This document shows, piece by piece, positions 38,372 to 49,173 of a stretch of 64,000 nucleotides of DNA. The stretch is taken from the NCBI GenBank assembly GCA_000151295.1, contig GG745329.1:65507-129506 (forward strand), given 5' to 3'. This DNA comes from Allomyces macrogynus ATCC 38327. Taxonomy: Eukaryota > Blastocladiomycota > Blastocladiomycetes > Blastocladiales > Blastocladiaceae. The notes below the pieces were generated by a model. That model saw only the letters and a list, made by a program, of their open reading frames with translations, was not told the origin of the DNA and did not search any database. The number at the start of each line of letters is the position of its first letter. The stretch's first letter is position 1. A program made the position numbers and the translations under genes.

Positions 38372-39459
38372 ATGTCCGGCCTCCTCGGGTCCCTGACCGC
38401 CAAGTTTGACGACTTGCGCGCGGCGCTCAACCTGCCGAGCCCCGGCAAGTTTGAGGAGCTGCACCGCAAGGCGCAATTCGTCTTCACGACGCACCACATG
38501 TTCGATGGCCTCAAGGTCGACATTGGCAAGGGCATGTCGCCGACCTTCCAGGTCAACCACGCCTTCCACCTCGGGTCGCAGGCGCAGCCCAACTCCTACA
38601 CGTTTGGCGCCGTCGTTGCCGAGGACGCCCAGGTGCGTGCGTTTGCTCGGCTTACTGGGCCGCGTCACGCTCAGCCGGGCGGGCGAGCTGGCCCCGCTGC
38701 TCGACCTCCCAATCCTAACGCCCAGCGAACCGCCCACACCAGAACATGATGCATGGCATGATCGAGACCGACGGCTCCCTGACGGGCCGCATGTCCTACG
38801 GCCTCACCAAGGCGCTGACGGCCAAGGCCAACATCCAGTTCAGCACTGAGCAGGACCAGGCGATGCTGCAAGCTGAAGCCGACTACGCGGGCCGCGACTA
38901 CGCCGCCAACGTCAAGGTCGTGAACCCGTCGCCCGTTGACGCGACGGGCATTGTCGTCGCCTCATACCTGCAGTCAGTGACCCCGAAACTCGCGCTCGGT
39001 GTTGAGGCTGTCTTGCAGCGCCCGATCCCGGGGATCGAGGACGCCGGTATGTCGTTTGCCGCGCGTTACACGCTCCCGCGGTTCCACCTCGACGCGCTGC
39101 CGGCCATGTCGCCGCAGGATATTGTGCCCGAACAGCCCACCGCCGACCCGGTCCTGACGGCCACCTACCAGTCGGCCGGCGCGCTGCACTTGACGTACGT
39201 GCACCCGGTCTCGTCCAAGGTCGAGCTCGCGTCCGAGGCGCAAATGGTCGTGACGCCGCGTGGCCGCGAGGGCGTCGGTGCCGTGGCCGCAAAGTACGAG
39301 TTCCGCCAGTCGACGTTCCGTACGCAGATCGACACGAATGGCCGCGTCTCGTCGGTGCTTGAGCAGCGTATGGGGCCCATGGCTTTCCTGCTGGCTGGTG
39401 AGATCGACCACGTCAAGGGCGCGGCGCGGTTCGGGTTCGGGTTGCACATGGAGATTTAA
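38372..39459 (+). CDS. TOM40: Mitochondrial outer-membrane import channel TOM40
   Basis: Exons 38372-38632 and 38743-39459 give 325 aa. The start is in a CACCATG context. Family pattern: SPGKFEELHRKAQFVFTTHH, MFDGLKVDIGKGMSPTFQVN, HAFHLGS, then across the intron AEDAQ-NMMHGMIETDGSLTG. This is followed by alternating amphipathic beta strands and the C-terminal beta-signal region (GAARFGFGLHMEI). It forms the 19-strand beta-barrel of the TOM complex, through which nearly all nuclear-encoded mitochondrial proteins enter, including the other mitochondrial products of this window. VDAC has the same fold but lacks the GKFEELHR and LGS phrases. Confidence 0.93.
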
Positions 39460-39887
39460 AGCAAATGTTGTTGTTGATTATCGATTTCCCGGATGCGGGG
39501 CGTTTGGTGTATTTCTATCGACGGACCGGAGAACGACGGCGTGATGGAGGTCGCAGCGGCGGCCTGGCGATGGGAGGGAGGGGAGCAAGAGAGAGAGAGA
39601 GGGTGAGTGAGGGTGGGTGGGTACCTAGGGGACGTGAACCCATTTTTTTCTATAGTTTTTGAGAAGAAGTTCTTTGCGCGAATCCTCTCCACCTCTTTTT
39701 TGTCCGTGGACAGCTCCGCACGGCTGATCAGGCCGTTCATTGTTCTTGATCGAACATGTCGCTCTGTTCTTGGGTTCCGCGCATCTTGCAGACTTTGGAG
39801 AACCCGACGCTCTCGTTTTGCCATCGATCCATGGCAAGGGTGAGCAAAGACTCAGGAAAGAACAAACAATCACATTCAAGCGAACAC
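39460..39887. other. Convergent 3' region
   Basis: 428 bp between the TOM40 and KLHDC4 stop codons. It contains a GA-rich run at about 39570-39620 and a T-rich stretch near 39645. Presumably it holds both 3' UTRs. Confidence 0.45.
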
Positions 39888-42628
39888 TTAGCGCCGATTG
39901 CGGCTCATCATGGCCTCCTTGGCCGCTTCCTTGGCACTGCGCTCTTCGGCCGCGGCCTCTTGCAGCTCAACGTCCATTTGCCGCAACTCCTCGAGGATCG
40001 GGAGATACTCAGTGTACTTTTCCTTGGCGAGCTCAAACGCTACACATGAACGGAACAGTCAAGGGCAGGCAACGGTCGACTTCGTCGAAACAGATCAACA
40101 TACCATCACGGCGCAGCGCCTTGCCGTGGCCCATGATCTCCTCTTGCTCGAGCGCAATCTGCAGCCAGTACGCGGACGTGCGCGCGTAGTAGTCGCGCAG
40201 CACCTCGTTGGGTTTGGGCAGGTTCTGCTGCAGCTCGAGCATCTGAATAAACGAAATCAAACCGGGTGGAGAGCATCAGTTGCCTTCCAAACAGCGTGAT
40301 GCGCGGCCAAAACAGCCCGTACTCGACGCATCTCCTCCTCGCGGTGCTTGCGCGCCGCGGCAATCTTGGCCTCCTCCTCCTCCTGCTCGCGGCGGTACGC
40401 CTCGTCCTCCTCGTCGTCCTCGTCCCCGTCCTCGCCATCCTCGTCCTCGTCATCATCATCCTCGTCGTCAGATCCCTCCCACTGCCCCAAATCGCACTGC
40501 ACCAAACATTTCCACTCGTCGAGCTTATCGAGATTCAGCGACCAGAAATCCTCGAGCGTGTACTCGGCGCCGTCGACGTCGAGAATTCCGCCGTACAGGT
40601 AGAGCGTGTTACGCGCAACGGCCATGGTCGTGTTGAACCGCGGCCGCGGCGTGTTAAGCATCTCCTCGCGCAACCGCTCGGCCTCGGCGGCAGCCTCAGC
40701 AGCAGCTGCGGCCTCTGCGGCGGCGGCTTCGGCGGCAGCGCGTGCGGCGAGCGTCTCGTCGTCCACGTCCGACTCGTCGTCGTCGTCATCGTTTTGCTGG
40801 ACGGGGGTCTTAGGCTTTTTCGGCTTCTTGGGCTTTTTCTTGGCGCGCAGCGACATCGAGTACCACTTGTTCGCCTCCATGTTGTAGACGTACCTACACG
40901 TGCGCCGCATCGGTAAGTAAAGGGCGGATGGGGGCGGAAGATCACGGTTCGAGGGTGCAGCACGCACATGTCGTTGTAGCACGTCGAGACCATGACCTCA
41001 TCGTTGATGTCCTCATCGTGCACGCCGCCGAACAGGACGGCCCGGTCCTTCCACATGGCCATGGTCGCGCCGGCGCGCGGGCTACACAAGACGAGCGGAA
41101 GCCGCATTAGGGTCCAATGCTTCAGCACGCGCGAAAAAGTCAAAGAACTACACGCACCCGGGGTAGAAGCCCATCTTCTTGCGTTTCTCCCACTTGAGCG
41201 CCTTGAGGTCGGTCGACATTTTCAGAGCCCACAAGTCCGTGTGCACGACGCCCTTGGTTTTTTCGCCCTTGACAAACTGCTTTGAGTAGCCGCCGTAGAG
41301 AATCACTAGTGAATAGTCGGTAAGATCGTACTCGAGATGCACGGGCGATCCGGATGCGCCTTACCGTGGTCCTTGTGCACCATGAGCTGGCAGCCCGAGC
41401 GCGCGGACGGACGGTTCCCGCCGAGCTCCGGGAATTCGATCTGAAGTGGTACGTTACGGCGTCAGGAATTCTGGTGCGAGGGAATCGAGCCGGAGCGAGA
41501 GACGACGGAGCGGTACCGACCTTGTGCCACTACACGCCGTGCAGAATCGATTAGATGATGGTGATGGTGAGGTTCGGGAATGGTTCACCGACCAGCGAAA
41601 AAAGCGAGCAAGAGCCAAGCGCACCTTGTATTCCAACGTATCAAACACCCACACGTCTTCCATGTACTTGGTCTGCACGTACGTGTCGTAGAACCCTGCA
41701 GTCGTCGACGCTCGTCACACTCCGACCATTCCAAAGTGCCGTCGCAGCGCGACGTACCGCCAAACAAGACGACAAAGTGCTTCCACACAACCATGCGGTG
41801 CCCGGACCTTGGCGACGGCTTGACTTTGAGCTCGAGCTTTTCCCACGCATTCGAGACGACGGAGAACTGCCAAAAGTCTTTGTAATGGTAGAACGTCTTT
41901 TCGTTCTTGGACGCTAGAGTCATTGCGCACGAAAGGGAATGGTCAGTCGTGGCCTGTATCGCGACTGTCGCTCGAAATGAAGGGGACGGACCAAACTCGC
42001 CGCCAAACAGGAACATAGTCCCGTTGGGCATGACGGCCATTTGATGCGACGACCGTGGCCCCGGGCTGTTTGGGCTCGTGATCTTCCTCCACTCGTTCTT
42101 GTCGGTGTTATACCGGTAGAGATCGTTGTAGAACTCGGTCGTCTTGCCATTATGGAACTCGCCGCCAAACAGGATGAGTTCGCTCGCGTTGAGCGGGTTG
42201 ACGACGAGAGTCGCGTTGGCGCGGCCTGTTGGAACCATCAAGTCAGCGCTCAAGCCGGTGGAGAGTGCGCGCAAAAGTATGGCACGAACGCGTGGGCGGC
42301 TCCGAGCACACCTCCTCGGTGATCTTGAACTCGGCTTCTTGCCGCGCCTTGAACGCATCGAGGATCGCTTCAATATCCTCCTCTTCGCTGTCCGACTCGT
42401 CCTTGGACTTGCCCTTCTTTTTCTTCTGCTTCTTCTCGGCCTTGAGCGCCTTGCGCTCGTTCTACGCAGCGCGGTGGAGAGTGTGCAGCCGGCCCGGGGT
42501 CAATTCGCGGCGCGTCACCATGGATTGGTGCAGCGATGGTGGAAATCATGGCCAGGTCCGATGTCCACCTTCTCGGCCACCTTGGCCTTGTGCTCAGCCT
42601 TGTTCTTTTTCTTCTTGTCCTTGGCCAT
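39888..42628 (-). CDS. KLHDC4: Kelch-repeat protein KLHDC4
   Basis: Eleven exons: 42628-42569, 42461-42290, 42225-41992, 41913-41758, 41695-41625, 41440-41365, 41305-41158, 41081-40968, 40893-40323, 40242-40104, 40039-39888, giving 630 aa with the frame closing exactly. The N-terminus MAKDKKKKNKAEHKAKVAEK and a Lys/Glu-rich segment match KLHDC4. Kelch blades follow: SELILFGGEFHNGKTTEFYN, MFLFGGEFASKNEKTFYHYK, VVLFGGFYDTYVQTKYMEDV, VILYGGYSKQFVKGEKTKG, AVLFGGVHDEDINDEV and LYLYGGILDVDGAEYTLEDF. Long Ala/Glu and Asp/Glu runs separate the last blades. The conserved C-terminal helix is YYARTSAYWLQIALEQ. Its molecular role is poorly defined; a beta-propeller scaffold is all that can be said. This is the most intron-dense gene here. 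Confidence 0.93.
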
Positions 42629-42891
42629 GGTTGCAGGTGTTGGCGCGTCGCGGTCACGTCGTGCCGATGGCGATTGCAACGACCGCGCTGCCCGGCGCGC
42701 AGATGCGGTGGATTGTTGACATGGTCATGTGCGTGGTCGTGATCGTGTTGCCCCTGCGCCTTTTCGTTTCTTTGCCCCCTTCAAACTGTCCCAAAAACTC
42801 GTCGTTCCCGGCCGAATCTCTATTGGCCAACAGGCTGCTCCTCTTGATCAAAAACATGTATCTATTCCTTCTCCACCCGCTGGAGCAGGCC

Positions 42892-44161
42892 CTACTCTGC
42901 CCTTGGCACCGCCTCGAGCAACTTCGGCGACGTGCTGTCCAACTTCTTCGCATCCTCGTCCTCATCACCCCACACATCATCCGCAGCCTGCAACCGCTGC
43001 GCCTCCTCCTCCTCACCACCCGCAGCCTTGGCCGCCGCCACACTCCGTCGCCAGCGCAAGTACAAGAAACTCGGCACGCTCCCGCCAAGCACGCCCGCGA
43101 AGAACGCAACGACCGTCGTGCCCGCATACCCCAAACTCGGCAGCGCAAACGTGCTCACAATCGCGTACAGCGTGACACTCGACGAGCCCAGCATCAGCGG
43201 TCCAATAGCGCCCGCCGAGACCGCCGCGCCCGACGAAATCCACGTCGCGACCACGGAGGTGGTGAAAATGACGGGGAACGCGACAGCGATCCCGCCCGCG
43301 TACGACGAAACGCGCGCGAGGAGGATCGATCCGGCAATGGCGAGCGCCGCGCACAGACCGCGCACGAGAATCACGAGCGGCGGGACGCGCGACTGGCTAC
43401 GCGGTGCGGGGGGCGTGTTCCATCCCGCGGCGAGACCCACCAGGACGGTGGCGAGCGTCGTGCCGAGGCCGACGGCGATGGGCGCGCGGGTCTCGGCGTC
43501 GATCAGGTGCGTGACGGGGCCCGAGACGGAGGATGCGGTGGACGTGTTGGTCACGTATTCGCGCATGATGAAGACAAGGCCGCTGGCGAGCGCGAGCCAC
43601 AGCAGGATGGCGGTGGCGAAAACGGCTAGCAAAACTTTGGTGAGCGGCCAGGTCGGGAAGCGCCTGCTGTACACGATGGGCAGGTACTAGTGGGGAATGG
43701 AGGGTGGTCAGTCGCAAATAGTGCGCGAATGAACCAAGAAAAAGGGGAGAATGGCACGTACTCGCCATAGAAGCAGGTAAAACGCGTTGAGCAGCATGCC
43801 GGGCGGCACCGACATCATGCTGCGCTGGAAGTTGTTGAGCCCGGCCTGCGTGAGCGATAGGTCGCGGCGGTCGGCCGGCAGCCCTTCATAGCGATACTGA
43901 ATCCAAAACCCGAAACTGGCCGGGATAATCGTGGTCGGAATGGAGCCCAAGACTCCTCCTAGAAATTGCCACCGTCAAGATGGCGGTGAGGATAGTTCCA
44001 AATTTCCGTCCTCTGCGCGTCCAAACCACGGTCGTACCAAGGACTCCTCCGAACCGCTCAATCGCGAGCGTGACCAAAATGCACACGAGGCCGGCAAATA
44101 GGGCCGAGATAACGACCGAAACCTCAAACGATACGCCTGGGAGCGAGCCTCCGGCCGTCAT
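42892..44161 (-). CDS. Uncharacterised multi-pass membrane protein, 371 aa
   Basis: Exons 44161-44038, 43958-43762, 43686-42892. The first junction restores ERFGGVLGGVLGSIPTTII, a glycine-rich motif I associate with a family of uncharacterised membrane proteins in fungi and protists. About eight to ten hydrophobic segments are visible, including VSVVISALFAGLVCILVTLA, VLLAVFATAILLWLALASGL, PLVILVRGLCAALAIAGSIL and LGYAGTTVVAFFAGVLGGSV. A second conserved-looking phrase is SSGAAVSAGAIGPLMLGSSS. The C-tail is acidic and cytosolic by composition. Duplicated Gly-rich loops suggest a transporter, but no substrate or family name can be supported. There is no signal peptide beyond the first helix. 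Confidence 0.82.
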
Positions 44162-45327
44162 GGTGCAAGATGCGAGCTGCTAGTGCGATCCGGTGCGAGA
44201 ATGGATTCGGCTTCGGCCTGGTTTACTGGAACACAGCTGGCTTGAAGGGCTGAGTCGTTGGAGAGCTGAGAGGCGACGCTGGTGTGCAAAAATTGGCGGC
44301 AAGGGCAGCGGAGACAGAGAGCGAGCGATGCCGGGCTCACGGTCTTGAAAAGGATTCGTCGCCGTCGCCGTCAAGCTGGTCGTTGGCTGTTAGTCGTCGT
44401 GGCAGTCGCTGCGCGTGGGCACACCCCGAGAGGAAAGGGGCAGAGGCGGGCGATAGCACGTCAGCAGAAGGAGCACATGGTGGGGCAGAACAGTCACTGG
44501 TCACTTCCATTTCCGCGCGACGAGACATTATCCGTGCGCAGACGCGGAGACCTGCGCGGAGAAGTGCGCCCATGTGGCGACCCCCGAGAAACCAGCGCGC
44601 GCGCGCACTGTTGCAACTAAAATGACCTCCGGGTCTTCATCTGGGCGATTTGTGATTGTTCCACACCACCGAAAGCTCTCATCTCGGCGCGTCTCACACA
44701 CACACTTGACTCACCGCCCTCTGAGCTGGAAATACGTTGACGCCAGAAATACCTCGCCTTTGCCTGGTTAACCGCATGACTCTTTCACGTCGGGCGCGTA
44801 GATTGCCCCAACTCCGCGTCGTTGGCCGCCAGCCAGTGTGCGCGCGTCGCGCTGGCACGGTTGGCCGTGGGAGGACATGGAACTAGTGCTGTGGAGGTCA
44901 GGATCAGCGCGACAATCACGCAACAGCCATGTGTTGTGCGGTTTTGCACCATCCATCGACCACCACTTCCTCGCACATCACCCAGGCAATAGCACGCGTG
45001 ACGGCTGTCTGGTGGGACCGCCAACAACCTGCCGGTTCGGATGTGCTTGCGAAAGGGCCGCCCCTTGCGTGCGATTTATGACCGGTCGTTGCACCCGCGA
45101 AGGCTCTCTCACGCGTGTCGGATTGTGGCGCCGTTCTTGTTTTGACTCTCATCGTTCTGGAACAGATAATATGGGTCAACAGAGTCCCCCCATCACGGAG
45201 GACATACACGACCTGTATGTATTAAGAAAAATGGTAACTCGGCCCGACCGCGCCGGCCCTCGTCTCGCGCTCCACAACCAAACCCCGCGAAAAAAAAAAA
45301 ACCCAACACGCGACTCTCCTCGACTGC
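44162..45327. other. 1.17-kb intergenic region, no supported gene
   Basis: It lies between two - strand genes. Several frames (for example + 44838-45500) overlap the end of the acyltransferase and have no motif. A run of 12 A occurs at about 45290-45301, next to the acyltransferase stop. The promoter of the membrane protein gene should be at its left end. Confidence 0.45.
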
Positions 45328-47220
45328 TCACAGCTTGTTGGTGCGCGGCGTCGGAACCCCCTGCGCGGCCTCGACCAGCGCCTTCATTTCGCGCAGCGCC
45401 GCGAGCAGCTCGTACCGGAACACATCGGTCGACGTGTCGGTGCACGACCGCTTCGACTCGATCCCGAAATGAATCACGTTCGGGCCGGCAAAGTAGTTGA
45501 TCCCGTACCCGTTTGGGTAGACGCACCCGAACCCGGTCCCGTAGAGCACCTTGTAGGACTCGGCGCCGAGGCCGGACGTCGACAGGAGCCATTCGCACGA
45601 CCGCGCATACGCCGGGTCCTCGAACAACGCGCACGACTCGCCGGGCTTCATGCAGAACCGCAGACCCATCAGGTGCCGGTCAACCCCCAAACCGCGCGAG
45701 GCTTCGCCAATGTAGGTGATGTGCGACTTGGCCGCGGCCTTGAGCATCGCGAGCCGCTGTTTCGGGCACGCGACGGGCGCGTCCTTTTGCGCGTTGCGGC
45801 CCATGGCCTCGACCCAGGCCTTGCTCGCGGATGACAGCGACCGGCACGTCTCGGTGCGCCCGTGCTTGAACATGCGCGTCGATGCCGTCTCGTAAGTCGG
45901 GACGGTCTTCCCAGACTGCCGGTACATGGCGAGCTGGATCGCCATTTGCATATACGCGTCGGGCGAGAACCCGGCCGACTTCATGAACGACGACCCGTAC
46001 CCGTGGAAAATGCAAATGCCAATGTCCGAGTCAGCAATCAGCTTGCGGTTGTTCACTTCGGCGTCCTTGATGTACTGGTCAATCTTGGCGTCGACCTTCC
46101 AGGTCAGCTTGCGCACGGCCAGGCCCGTCGCGTTGGCAACGGCCCCCGCCGGATTGCGCGCGGGCTCGTTCTGAATGACGTGCTGGAACATGACCGCGGG
46201 CGTGAGCGCGTCCTGCGGCGAGTGTTCGCCATTGCACCCGGCGCGGCCCGACGACGTGACAATCAAGTTCAGTGCCTTGTCGTACCACCGGTTGTGCCCA
46301 TCGTTGCCGTGCGCGATCAGCCGGTGGTGCTCGTCAATGTCGGCGCCCGGCGCCTTGTCGTCGAGCGAGACGGTGAACAGCGCGTCCTCGATGACTTTCA
46401 TCGACGCGCGGTTCTCGGGCGAGAGCGAGAGCAGGTGCGCGCGCGCGGTCGCCCACGTGTCGCGGTGCTCGGCCGTCAGGACCGGAATCGGCGCCTGGTT
46501 CTGCGTGACGGGCGTGGCGGCCACGTCGGCAATCACGTCGTTGAACAGCTTTTCGAGAACCGCGAGCGCGAGTCGGCGGCCATGCGCATCGTAAAGCGGG
46601 ACCTCGTAGCACTGGTCGCGCGCGATCACAACCATGTGCTGCGCCGGGCACGGGAACGCGCGCTGGATGCGGTCGCGGCCCGGCTCGGCGATGCGCGTGA
46701 CGCCAAACATGTGGCGCACCTGGTCCATGCACAGCGGCCCGGCCTTGGTCGTCTCGGCCGGGATATTGCCCGTGTCGAGCAACTCCTTGTAGTTGAGCAG
46801 GTTCGAGACGAGTCCGGCGGCACGGCGCACCTGGACGGGCGTGTACTCGCCGGTGCCCTTGCGGTCGAGTGCGGCCTGCACCTCCGGCAAGTGGTCGTCC
46901 TTGAGGTTGAGCCACCAGTTGGAGTTGATCATGAGCGGCACGCGCCATTCCAGGTAGGCACGGTCATACCACCACCGCTCGAGCCAGCTGTTGGGCTCGC
47001 CCTGGTCGTGCGTGATCAAGCGCTGCTGCAGCTCGGCGGCCTGACCCGACTCGACAAATTGCTTGATGGCCGCATCGGTGCGCGCGAGCTCGGCGGGCGT
47101 GAGAATCGGCAGCAGCGTCGTGCGGTACTTGGCCAGCGTCTTGTCGAGCGGCGGGATCGGCAGGCGCGGCAGTGCGTCCTGGTTGGCGAACGTCGACACG
47201 GTCGGTTTGCTGCTGGCCAT
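45328..47220 (-). CDS. Carnitine O-acyltransferase (choline/carnitine acyltransferase family)
   Basis: 630 aa, intronless, start in CACCATGG. The whole family fold is visible: LPRLPIPPLDKTLAKY, WWYDRAYLEWRVPLMINSNW, MDQVRHMFGVTRI, IVTSSGRAGCNGEHSPQDAL with catalytic His333 in EHS, VRKLTWKVDAKI, YGSSFMKSAGFSPDAYMQMA, YETASTRMFKHGRTETCR and NGYGINYFAGPNVIHFGI. The order and the RTET..R/STS pattern fit carnitine acetyl- or octanoyltransferases. They shuttle acyl groups between CoA and carnitine across peroxisomes and mitochondria. There is no clear presequence. The extreme C-terminus is NKL, a weak relative of the peroxisomal PTS1 tripeptide, so peroxisomal location is possible but uncertain. 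Lack of introns contrasts with its neighbours. Confidence 0.94.
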   Translation of the reverse strand: MASSKPTVSTFANQDALPRLPIPPLDKTLAKYRTTLLPILTPAELARTDAAIKQFVESGQAAELQQRLITHDQGEPNSWLERWWYDRAYLEWRVPLMINSNWWLNLKDDHLPEVQAALDRKGTGEYTPVQVRRAAGLVSNLLNYKELLDTGNIPAETTKAGPLCMDQVRHMFGVTRIAEPGRDRIQRAFPCPAQHMVVIARDQCYEVPLYDAHGRRLALAVLEKLFNDVIADVAATPVTQNQAPIPVLTAEHRDTWATARAHLLSLSPENRASMKVIEDALFTVSLDDKAPGADIDEHHRLIAHGNDGHNRWYDKALNLIVTSSGRAGCNGEHSPQDALTPAVMFQHVIQNEPARNPAGAVANATGLAVRKLTWKVDAKIDQYIKDAEVNNRKLIADSDIGICIFHGYGSSFMKSAGFSPDAYMQMAIQLAMYRQSGKTVPTYETASTRMFKHGRTETCRSLSSASKAWVEAMGRNAQKDAPVACPKQRLAMLKAAAKSHITYIGEASRGLGVDRHLMGLRFCMKPGESCALFEDPAYARSCEWLLSTSGLGAESYKVLYGTGFGCVYPNGYGINYFAGPNVIHFGIESKRSCTDTSTDVFRYELLAALREMKALVEAAQGVPTPRTNKL

Positions 47221-47783
47221 GGTGCAGGTAGACGTCGCGGTTGCAAGTTGGGCGTAGAGGACGGGACGCGTGGTGTACGAACGTGAGCGACGACGGCGTG
47301 GGTGGGGCCCCGCTTTTCAAGGCTTGACAGGCGCGCGGCCGGCCGGCACGCGTTGGCTCCACTTTTCAATCGGAGCGTCTCTTTTCGGATTCACCGGTCG
47401 CTGGTGGTCGGTCGCGCTTGGTCGCGGTCGGATCGTCGCGAACCCACCAGCCGAGCGAGGTGAGATCACGATCACGCGAGAGGCGCACCTGTCTCGCATC
47501 GGTTGCCAACCTGTCTCTCGCTTGCTCACCGCGATGCTCGCAGCGCGCGTCACCGGCCCTGCACGGCCAGTCTCGCAAGCGGCCAGAAGCGACGTGCAAT
47601 CCAGTGGAGAATAGAGACCTCTCTGGGAGGAGCAACGCGCAAGTGCAAGGACTCGACCTCGGAAACGTTCAGCGCGGCCAAAAGCTCCCATCGACCCGAG
47701 ACGATTGAGTTGGATGGTAATGACGACCGCACGACGGCAAAAGAATGCAAAAATGAATTCCATTCTCTACCCCCCCCCCCCCC
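47221..47783. other. Intergenic region with a 14-C homopolymer
   Basis: 563 bp between the acyltransferase start (its promoter side) and the BolA stop. Positions 47771-47784 are a run of 14 C, ending at the BolA stop codon. No gene is seen. Confidence 0.5.
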
Positions 47784-48292
47784 CTACACACGCCCTTCCG
47801 CTGGGGCCTTCTCCATTTCTGCCGGGGTCTTGGTCGCAAGTTGCAACGCGTGCAGCCCAGCCCGTAACTCATCGCCCAAGATCCCATAAATCAATCGGTG
47901 CCGCTGTAGCAAGGGCTTGCCCGCAAACGCGTCCGAAACAATCGTAACACGGAAATGCGTCTCCTTGACGGCAAGACCCTTCATGGCCGCATGGCCCGCA
48001 TGCTTGCGGCTGTCGTCGATGATGTCAAGAACCGTCGGCTGGCACGCGGCCGTGATCTGGTGGACAAGGATGCAGATGAGAACCAGTTGCAATCCATCGC
48101 AATGATTTGCCCGAAAGGGGTCGCGCTGACCTTGTCGTGGATCTGGGCGGCCACCGATCCGGGCGGGTAACTCGGTGCAGAAGCAGCAGTCGACATGGAG
48201 GCACTGGACAGGGCAACTTGGCGGAACGAGCAGGTCGCGGCGGCAGCAATCAGCGGAGCAGCGGCAATGCGAGCGGTCACCGCAGCAAACAT
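47784..48292 (-). CDS. BOL1: BolA-family protein, mitochondrial type
   Basis: Exons 48292-48131 and 48056-47784 give 144 aa. The first 32 residues (MFAAVTARIAAAPLIAAAAT...) form a mitochondrial presequence, with a second Met in ASMSTAAS that could start a cytosolic form. Splicing gives QIHDK-ITAACQPTVLDIID, then DDSRKHAGHAAMKG and KETHFRVTIVSDAFAGKPLL, and QRHRLIYGILGDELRAGLHA. This matches the BolA fold, including the invariant His of RHR and the H-x-F-R-V strand. BolA1-type proteins work with monothiol glutaredoxin Grx5 in handling [4Fe-4S] clusters. The usual HSHH region is here DDSRKHAGH, conserved in position. Assignment to BolA1 rather than BolA3 rests on the presequence and ETHFRV region. 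Confidence 0.9.
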
Positions 48293-49173
48293 GGTCGGGC
48301 AATGATCGAGAAGCGGATGAGCCAATTCGTCGTCCTCTTCCTCGATGCCATCAGCTCTCGGCCATCCAAGCAAGCAAGCTCGGCCGCCGCTGCCAAGTCG
48401 GTTTGTGTCATTTCGGGCGTGACAACCGTGATGATGCACGTGCAAGATGAAGTTTGCGGGGCACGTCTCGCGCTTCCGTTCCGGCGGCCGGGCGGCGGCG
48501 TTCGAGGCGCTTTGGTCAGCAACAAGCCGTCGAAATCGGCAAATCGATCGCGAATCGACACACACCGCCCGGCTGAGCTTTCGGCGCGGCGACACCAGCC
48601 CCGTCCGCCTGGCAGGGACCGTTGCGCCCGCCATGCTCACGCACCGCTCGAAAGACAATGGGCCGCGCCGTGGCAGGCGCCGCTCTCGTCGTCTGGCAGG
48701 TCTCTTCTCTCCCACGACCCGTTTCGACCTGCCGCTCGACGACAGCGTTGGATGCTCGCGCCGTCGTTGCTGCTGCCCGCGCATTGGAACCAGAAACGAC
48801 AAGCCAGTCTCGCTCGTGGGCAGTGCACCGAGTCCGAGGTGGACCAGCGGCTGCAGTAACCGTGCCGAGTTCCATTTCGACCTGCTCCTGGTGAACCTGC
48901 TCGCTCTCGAGGTAATTACCAGATCGCGCCCTCCTGGTGGTTGCAAGCTGGCCGATGTGCGAGCGTGATGGACGCTGCGATGCTGCCCAAGTCGACCCGC
49001 TGCGGCCGCGGCTGAAGCTGGCGCAGACTTGGGTTCGCGCAATCCCATGGATGGGTCAGTCACCACGATCACGGCAACGAACATGACCAACTTGCACGCC
49101 ATTCTCGCGCGCTGCCTGCTCGCGTCATGTTCACCACTGACCCGACCAACCCATCTGTACTCGTCCCATCAGA
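48293..49173. promoter_or_regulatory. Divergent region between BolA and the ABCC transporter
   Basis: 881 bp separating two divergent start codons. Frames through it are Arg/Ser/Thr-rich and mutually overlapping. No motif is seen. It presumably contains both promoters. Confidence 0.45.

Noticed and set aside
47771..47784. Run of 14 C as a possible regulatory element
   Set aside because: Homopolymers of this length are common sequencing or slippage features, and it ends at the BolA stop codon without a partner structure.
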